From: Chloroflexota bacterium
Lineage (GTDB): Bacteria; Chloroflexota; Anaerolineae; Anaerolineales; UBA11579
Assembly: GCA_019456165.1 (NCBI GenBank)
Contig: VRUJ01000033.1
Coordinates: 1-47,153 of the forward strand
Length of the DNA stretch: 47,153 bases
Direction: 5' to 3'
Part shown: one piece after another, positions 44,320 through 47,153 of the stretch
How the letters are laid out: each line of letters opens with the position of its first letter
How positions within the stretch are numbered: position 1 is the first letter of the stretch
Made by a program: the position numbers and the translations under genes
The notes under the pieces: model-generated
Database searches by the model: none
What the model was told of the DNA's origin: nothing
What the model saw: only the letters and a program-made list of their open reading frames with translations

Positions 44320-44448
44320 ATGTTAGGTATAACACCTCGGCAGCTACGTAACCTATTGGAAAACCAAGTTGGGAAACGAATAACATATGATTGTTTGCTT
44401 GAGTTGTTTGTAAGGACAATTGATAAACATCAACCTTTATACGATTGA
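44320..44448 (+). CDS. 42-residue ORF after the recombinase
   Basis: The ATG lies 21 bases after the recombinase stop. The peptide MLGITPRQLRNLLENQVGKR continues ITYDCLLELFVRTIDKHQPL, a helix-turn-helix-like, charged sequence. The position between recombinase and HTH gene and the natural composition support a gene, but a ribosome binding site is not clear. Confidence 0.42.
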   Translation: MLGITPRQLRNLLENQVGKRITYDCLLELFVRTIDKHQPLYD

Positions 44449-44490
44449 CAAATAATACGCCAATTAATAATTAAAAAAAAGAGGTGCTTT

Positions 44491-44697
44491 ATGAAAAGCC
44501 AAAATATAATCGGCCAACTTCCACAACGTCTACTTAAAGTTGATGAGGTTTCCGAGATTCTCAATATTAGTAGATCCCAGGTTTATAAACTGATTGCAAT
44601 AAAAGAAATTCAATCGGTAAGGATCGGAAAATCTGTTCGAATCCGTCCAATAGATTTGCGCGAATTCATAGATATGAAATTGATGGGCCCCGAATAA
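44491..44697 (+). CDS. Excisionase-like helix-turn-helix protein (HTH_17)
   Basis: The ATG follows an AGAGGTGC site. The 68-residue protein reads LLKVDEVSEILNISRSQVYK (HTH) and then the wing and helix IAIKEIQSVRIGKSVRIRPI DLREFI. This is the standard excisionase/DNA-binding HTH_17 form. It sits between two tyrosine recombinases, so it is the likely directionality factor for one of them. Confidence 0.85.
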   Translation: MKSQNIIGQLPQRLLKVDEVSEILNISRSQVYKLIAIKEIQSVRIGKSVRIRPIDLREFIDMKLMGPE

Positions 44698-44846
44698 TTA
44701 GTGTTTCATATGCAAATCCTTCTCCCCTTTTCTCTGACATTGGTTCAGGTTACAATACAAGTTGTAACTTGGTACTTTAACAACTTAATATGGCAGAGTA
44801 GAGTCGCTTTTCCTTGGTCTTCCAAAATAAAAGGAGGCTAAAGGAA

Positions 44847-45992
44847 ATGGTAAAAAGACGCGGCAATAATGAAGGGTCTCTTTTCAAGAGACCAGATGGC
44901 ACCTGGCGAGCTCAAGTTACTATAGAGGGAAGAAGATTGAGTGTCAGTGCCAAAACCCGCAAAGAATGTCAAGGATGGCTCAAAGAGACTCTCAAACAGG
45001 TTGAAACTGGGTTAACCTATCAAGGGGCAAATACCAATCTGGGGGAGTTCTTATCTGAATGGCATATAAGTATGCAATCTTCATTGCGTCCCACAACATG
45101 GTACCAATACGGTCAAATCATACGAGACCACATTATTCCTATGCTTGGCAAGATAAAGCTAAAAGATTTTCGACCCGAACAGATTCAAGCACTTTACAAT
45201 AAGAAAGTGCGGGATGGAATCGGACTAAGAACCATTCAAATTACCCACTCAGTCTTACATCGAGCTCTAAACCATGGGGTCAAATTAGGATTGCTCTCCC
45301 GCAATCCCTCAGATGCAACCAACCCACCTAAACCCCAGCAAAATGAATTGTTAATTTTGGATGAGAATCAGGCTCAACAATTTATCCTCAATGCTGAAGC
45401 TTGGAATGATCGGTATGCTACCCTTTACCATCTGGCAATAACGACAGGTTTTCGGCAATCCGAGATATTGGGATTACAGTGGAAGGACATTGATTGGGAG
45501 CGTCGGACGCTTCAGGTACAGCGTCAGTTGAAATGGAAGAAAGGTGGTGGGTTCTATTTCGCACAACCCAAAACAAAATCTGGGAAACGAATAATCGTCT
45601 TAGGAAAAACCGCAATTGAGAAACTACGCCAACACCGAGACCGCCAATTTGAAAAAAGACAAATTGCAGGGGATAAATGGCAAGAGATGGATTTGATCTT
45701 TCCCTCAACTGTGGGGACGCCAATAAATCAAAGCAATATGAACAAATCTTTCAAGAAACTTCTTAAACAATCTGGACTTCCAATTATTCGCTTTCATGAT
45801 CTCCGACACACAGCAGCATCGCTTATGCTCAACTTTGGTATCCCATTGATTATCGTGTCTCGCCGTCTAGGACATTCCCGCCCAAGTATTACCTTGGATA
45901 TCTACGGACATCTAATCCCAAGTAAACAAGAAGAAGCTGCGGAGCTGATGGATAGTTTGCTGACCCCTATCGAGGTCCAACTCCCAACATAA
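44847..45992 (+). CDS. int: Arm-type site-specific integrase (tyrosine recombinase)
   Basis: I choose the ATG at 44847 (MVKRRGNNEGSLFKRPDGTW; AAGGAGG 11 bases upstream). The 381-residue protein has an N-terminal AP2-like arm-DNA-binding domain (1-45), a SAM-like core-binding domain (65-155) and a catalytic domain with Arg203 (TGFRQSEILGL), Lys242/244 (KTKSGKR), His317-x2-Arg320 (HDLRHTAAS), His343 (LGHSRPS) and Tyr353 (DIYGHL). It is of the phage/ICE Tn916-like type. Its stop codon is followed within two bases by a pair of direct repeats and then a tRNA fragment, as expected next to an attachment site. Confidence 0.93.
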   Translation: MVKRRGNNEGSLFKRPDGTWRAQVTIEGRRLSVSAKTRKECQGWLKETLKQVETGLTYQGANTNLGEFLSEWHISMQSSLRPTTWYQYGQIIRDHIIPMLGKIKLKDFRPEQIQALYNKKVRDGIGLRTIQITHSVLHRALNHGVKLGLLSRNPSDATNPPKPQQNELLILDENQAQQFILNAEAWNDRYATLYHLAITTGFRQSEILGLQWKDIDWERRTLQVQRQLKWKKGGGFYFAQPKTKSGKRIIVLGKTAIEKLRQHRDRQFEKRQIAGDKWQEMDLIFPSTVGTPINQSNMNKSFKKLLKQSGLPIIRFHDLRHTAASLMLNFGIPLIIVSRRLGHSRPSITLDIYGHLIPSKQEEAAELMDSLLTPIEVQLPT

Positions 45993-45993
45993 A

Positions 45994-46012
45994 CTGCACC
46001 AAAATTGCACCA
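45994..46012 (+). repeat. First pair of putative integrase arm-type sites
   Basis: (C/T)TGCACCA occurs at 45994 and 46005, 11 bases apart, just past the integrase stop. The same octamer occurs as another pair on the far side of the tRNA fragment. Confidence 0.5.
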
Positions 46013-46089
46013 AAAAATAACAGCCCACGCAATCGCAGGCTTTTTACCCGAATATCTGGGGGTTAGACTACCAGCAATCTCCACAATTA

Positions 46090-46138
46090 GGTGACCCGTA
46101 TAGGAATCGAACCTATAACCTACTGATTAAGAGTCAGT
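46090..46138 (-). tRNA. 3' fragment of tRNA-Lys (CTT), possible attachment core
   Basis: On the minus strand the anticodon arm ACTGA-CTCTTAA-TCAGT (anticodon CTT), a variable loop and T-arm ATAGG-TTCGATT-CCTAT and acceptor 3' strand with ACC are readable. The D-arm and 5' acceptor are absent, so it cannot be a working tRNA. A 3' tRNA piece beside an integrase is the usual form of an att core. Confidence 0.7.
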
Positions 46139-46245
46139 CTAAAAGTAGTCCATCCTGTATATGGGGGTAGTTCAAGTACATACAGTAGTAAATATGGGGG
46201 ATAAAGTGACCATTACGTCCAAGATTTCTATAAATTCCACACAGG

Positions 46246-46264
46246 TTGCACCACGGTTGCACCA
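46246..46264 (+). repeat. Second pair of putative integrase arm-type sites
   Basis: TTGCACCA at 46246 and 46257, again 11 bases apart and in the same orientation as the first pair, 250 bases away. Confidence 0.5.
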
Positions 46265-46306
46265 AATATATGAAAAGGATTGGCAGTCCGGCACATATCC
46301 CAACAT

Positions 46307-46323
46307 CCTGATTCGAATTCAGG
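46307..46323 (+). other. T-arm-like hairpin
   Basis: CCTGA-TTCGAAT-TCAGG has the exact T-arm size and loop. No tRNA body can be built around it. Confidence 0.4.
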
Positions 46324-46370
46324 CGCAAAAATGTCTACCCTGTCTATGGGGTGCAGGTCATTAAGCACAG

Positions 46371-46407
46371 CAACGTTCGGTTGTAGGTTCGAATCCTACC
46401 GGGCCCA
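46371..46407 (+). other. tRNA 3' fragment in the opposite orientation
   Basis: GGTT, T-arm GTAGG-TTCGAAT-CCTAC and acceptor-like CGGGCCCA are readable; a matching 5' GGGCCC is not found upstream. It resembles the tRNA-Lys fragment at 46090 (24 of 30 bases over the T-arm and acceptor), but on the other strand. Confidence 0.6.
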
Positions 46408-46441
46408 CTCATAATATAAAAAGTTTGATTACTCATTCGGG

Positions 46442-46543
46442 TTATTTATCGCAAGGTATAAGAAGAATACTACACCACAATCCATCGGCGGCAATCTGTT
46501 CTAATAATTCTTCTGGTAATGTACAATCATTTTGATAGGTCAT
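46442..46543 (-). pseudogene. IS256-type transposase, N-terminal stub
   Basis: The ATG at 46543 has an AAGGGG site. MTYQNDCTLPEELLEQIAAD then GL is the start of mutator-type (IS256) transposases; after that the frame departs (WCSILLIPCDK) and stops. The rest of the gene is absent, so the element was cut at about 46480. Confidence 0.62.
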
Positions 46544-46909
46544 AGGCTACCCCTTGTTAATCTTTAGCAACAATAAAAATACCTAACCAATCTGTTGGGG
46601 GAAGTTACAGAAATAATGTTACACTACCAGGAAACCCCCATGCTTTCTTTGTTTATTCGAGTTTTTGAGTAAAATGAGTAATAGACCATAAGAAAATTAA
46701 GTGCTCAACTTTTAGTTCCGGTTTCAAATGGTGGATTAAACAGAAAATCGACCTGAAACCCGAAAGTCGCCATTGTAGAAAACTTAGTATGTTCTCACAA
46801 ATTAACAAGCCCACATTGAAATAGACCTTTCACAGGGATTGGTAAATATAAAACAATTATTGTTCAGAAAACCTTACCAGGAAAACAGCTTTGTTGGAGA
46901 TTGAAATCG
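46544..46909. other. Intergenic region with possible IS256 end
   Basis: Bases about 46600-46640 may include the terminal inverted repeat of the IS256-like stub. The rest is AT-rich and is the upstream region of the PAS gene. No RNA recognised. Confidence 0.4.
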
Positions 46910-47122
46910 ATGACAAAACAAACCCAAGTAGATCAGGCGTTTCGGGGAACTGAGAATCTGTTCCTTTCCATTTTGGAAACGGCATCTGACGCCATCATTT
47001 CCATCAATGACCAAGGTAGGATTATTTTTTGGAATGATTCTGCCGAAGTACTATTCGGTTATTCGGCCGAGGAAATTGTCAAGCTCCCATTTTTAGTACC
47101 AAGTGAAAGTGGACACATTTAG
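46910..47122 (+). pseudogene. PAS-domain sensor gene cut short
   Basis: The ATG at 46910 follows GGAGA. The frame gives a normal PAS start (LFLSILETASDAIISINDQG, then RIIFWNDSAEVLFGYSAEEI) up to about residue 60. It then changes to LVPSESGHI and stops after only 70 residues. The junction, near 47090-47100, coincides with tgaaagtggacacattt, which looks like the end of an insertion sequence. The gene probably encoded a PAS histidine kinase or GGDEF protein; its remainder lies outside the window. Confidence 0.62.
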
Positions 47123-47153
47123 GGTTTGGCCGCAGCATATTGATAAGGCGGCA

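Larger units (their letters stand above)
46139..46441. other. Att-like region without genes
   Basis: This stretch carries the second repeat pair, two further T-arm-like sequences and several copies of a tatgggggt-like word (46159, 46191, 46343). No protein gene is credible. Confidence 0.5.

Noticed and set aside
1..47153. CRISPR array, rRNA genes, replication origin
   Set aside because: No regularly spaced repeats with unique spacers, no rRNA-like sequence and no DnaA-box cluster were seen.

Overview
The window looks like a chromosomal stretch of a Chloroflexota bacterium, most likely class Anaerolineae. This rests on gene content, not on a marker-gene search. The clues are several lipoproteins with Thr-Pro-rich or TEAPATEAP-type stalks, the adjacent pair of a B12-binding radical SAM protein and its DUF2344 partner, a PrsW-type protease, an ADP-forming acyl-CoA synthetase, a 4-hydroxybutyryl-CoA dehydratase, a membrane protein with a spermidine-synthase-like domain, and moderate, patchy GC content.

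Layout. 1-743 is the start of a tyrosine recombinase running off the left edge. 0.8-8.5 kb holds surface lipoproteins, small membrane proteins and a nucleoside-sugar-epimerase-like enzyme; one lipoprotein gene carries a frameshift. 8.6-12.4 kb is a conserved housekeeping block (radical SAM protein, DUF2344 protein, PrsW protease, tRNA-Arg). 12.4-14 kb, just downstream of that tRNA, is a graveyard with a broken and an intact excisionase-like HTH gene, a decayed transposase and a small DUF4242 protein. 14.3-17.4 kb is a GC-richer island with an ADP-forming acyl-CoA synthetase and a QueG-like iron-sulfur protein, bracketed by two diverged copies of a non-coding repeat. 17.4-20 kb is AT-rich and holds tiny membrane proteins and a decayed gene.

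20-25 kb has an HSL-type esterase, a sulfotransferase, a zinc alcohol dehydrogenase and two unrecognised genes. 25.7-30.2 kb is a MarR-regulated operon for a heterodimeric ABC exporter whose two subunits together form one degenerate and one intact ATP site. 30.4-32.6 kb has a nonsense-mutated sulfotransferase, a membrane protein and a serine hydrolase. 33-36.2 kb has 4-hydroxybutyryl-CoA dehydratase and a small membrane-protein cluster with a dead cupredoxin gene. 36.3-42.1 kb has a dimethylargininase-like enzyme, a metallo-beta-lactamase-fold hydrolase, two methyltransferases (one apparently a surface lipoprotein) and a large membrane protein.

42.3 kb to the end is mobile DNA: two halves of IS30-type transposase genes in opposite orientation, REP-like hairpins, a tyrosine recombinase, a 42-aa ORF, an excisionase-like HTH protein, and a second integrase. 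Next comes an att-like region in which a tRNA-Lys 3' fragment lies between two pairs of 11-bp-spaced direct repeats. The window ends with an IS256-type fragment and a PAS-domain gene cut short, apparently by another insertion.

The most unusual points are the attP-like structure at 45.99-46.41 kb, the lipoprotein-anchored L-isoaspartyl methyltransferase, the repeat-bracketed acyl-CoA synthetase island, and the many genes caught in early decay.
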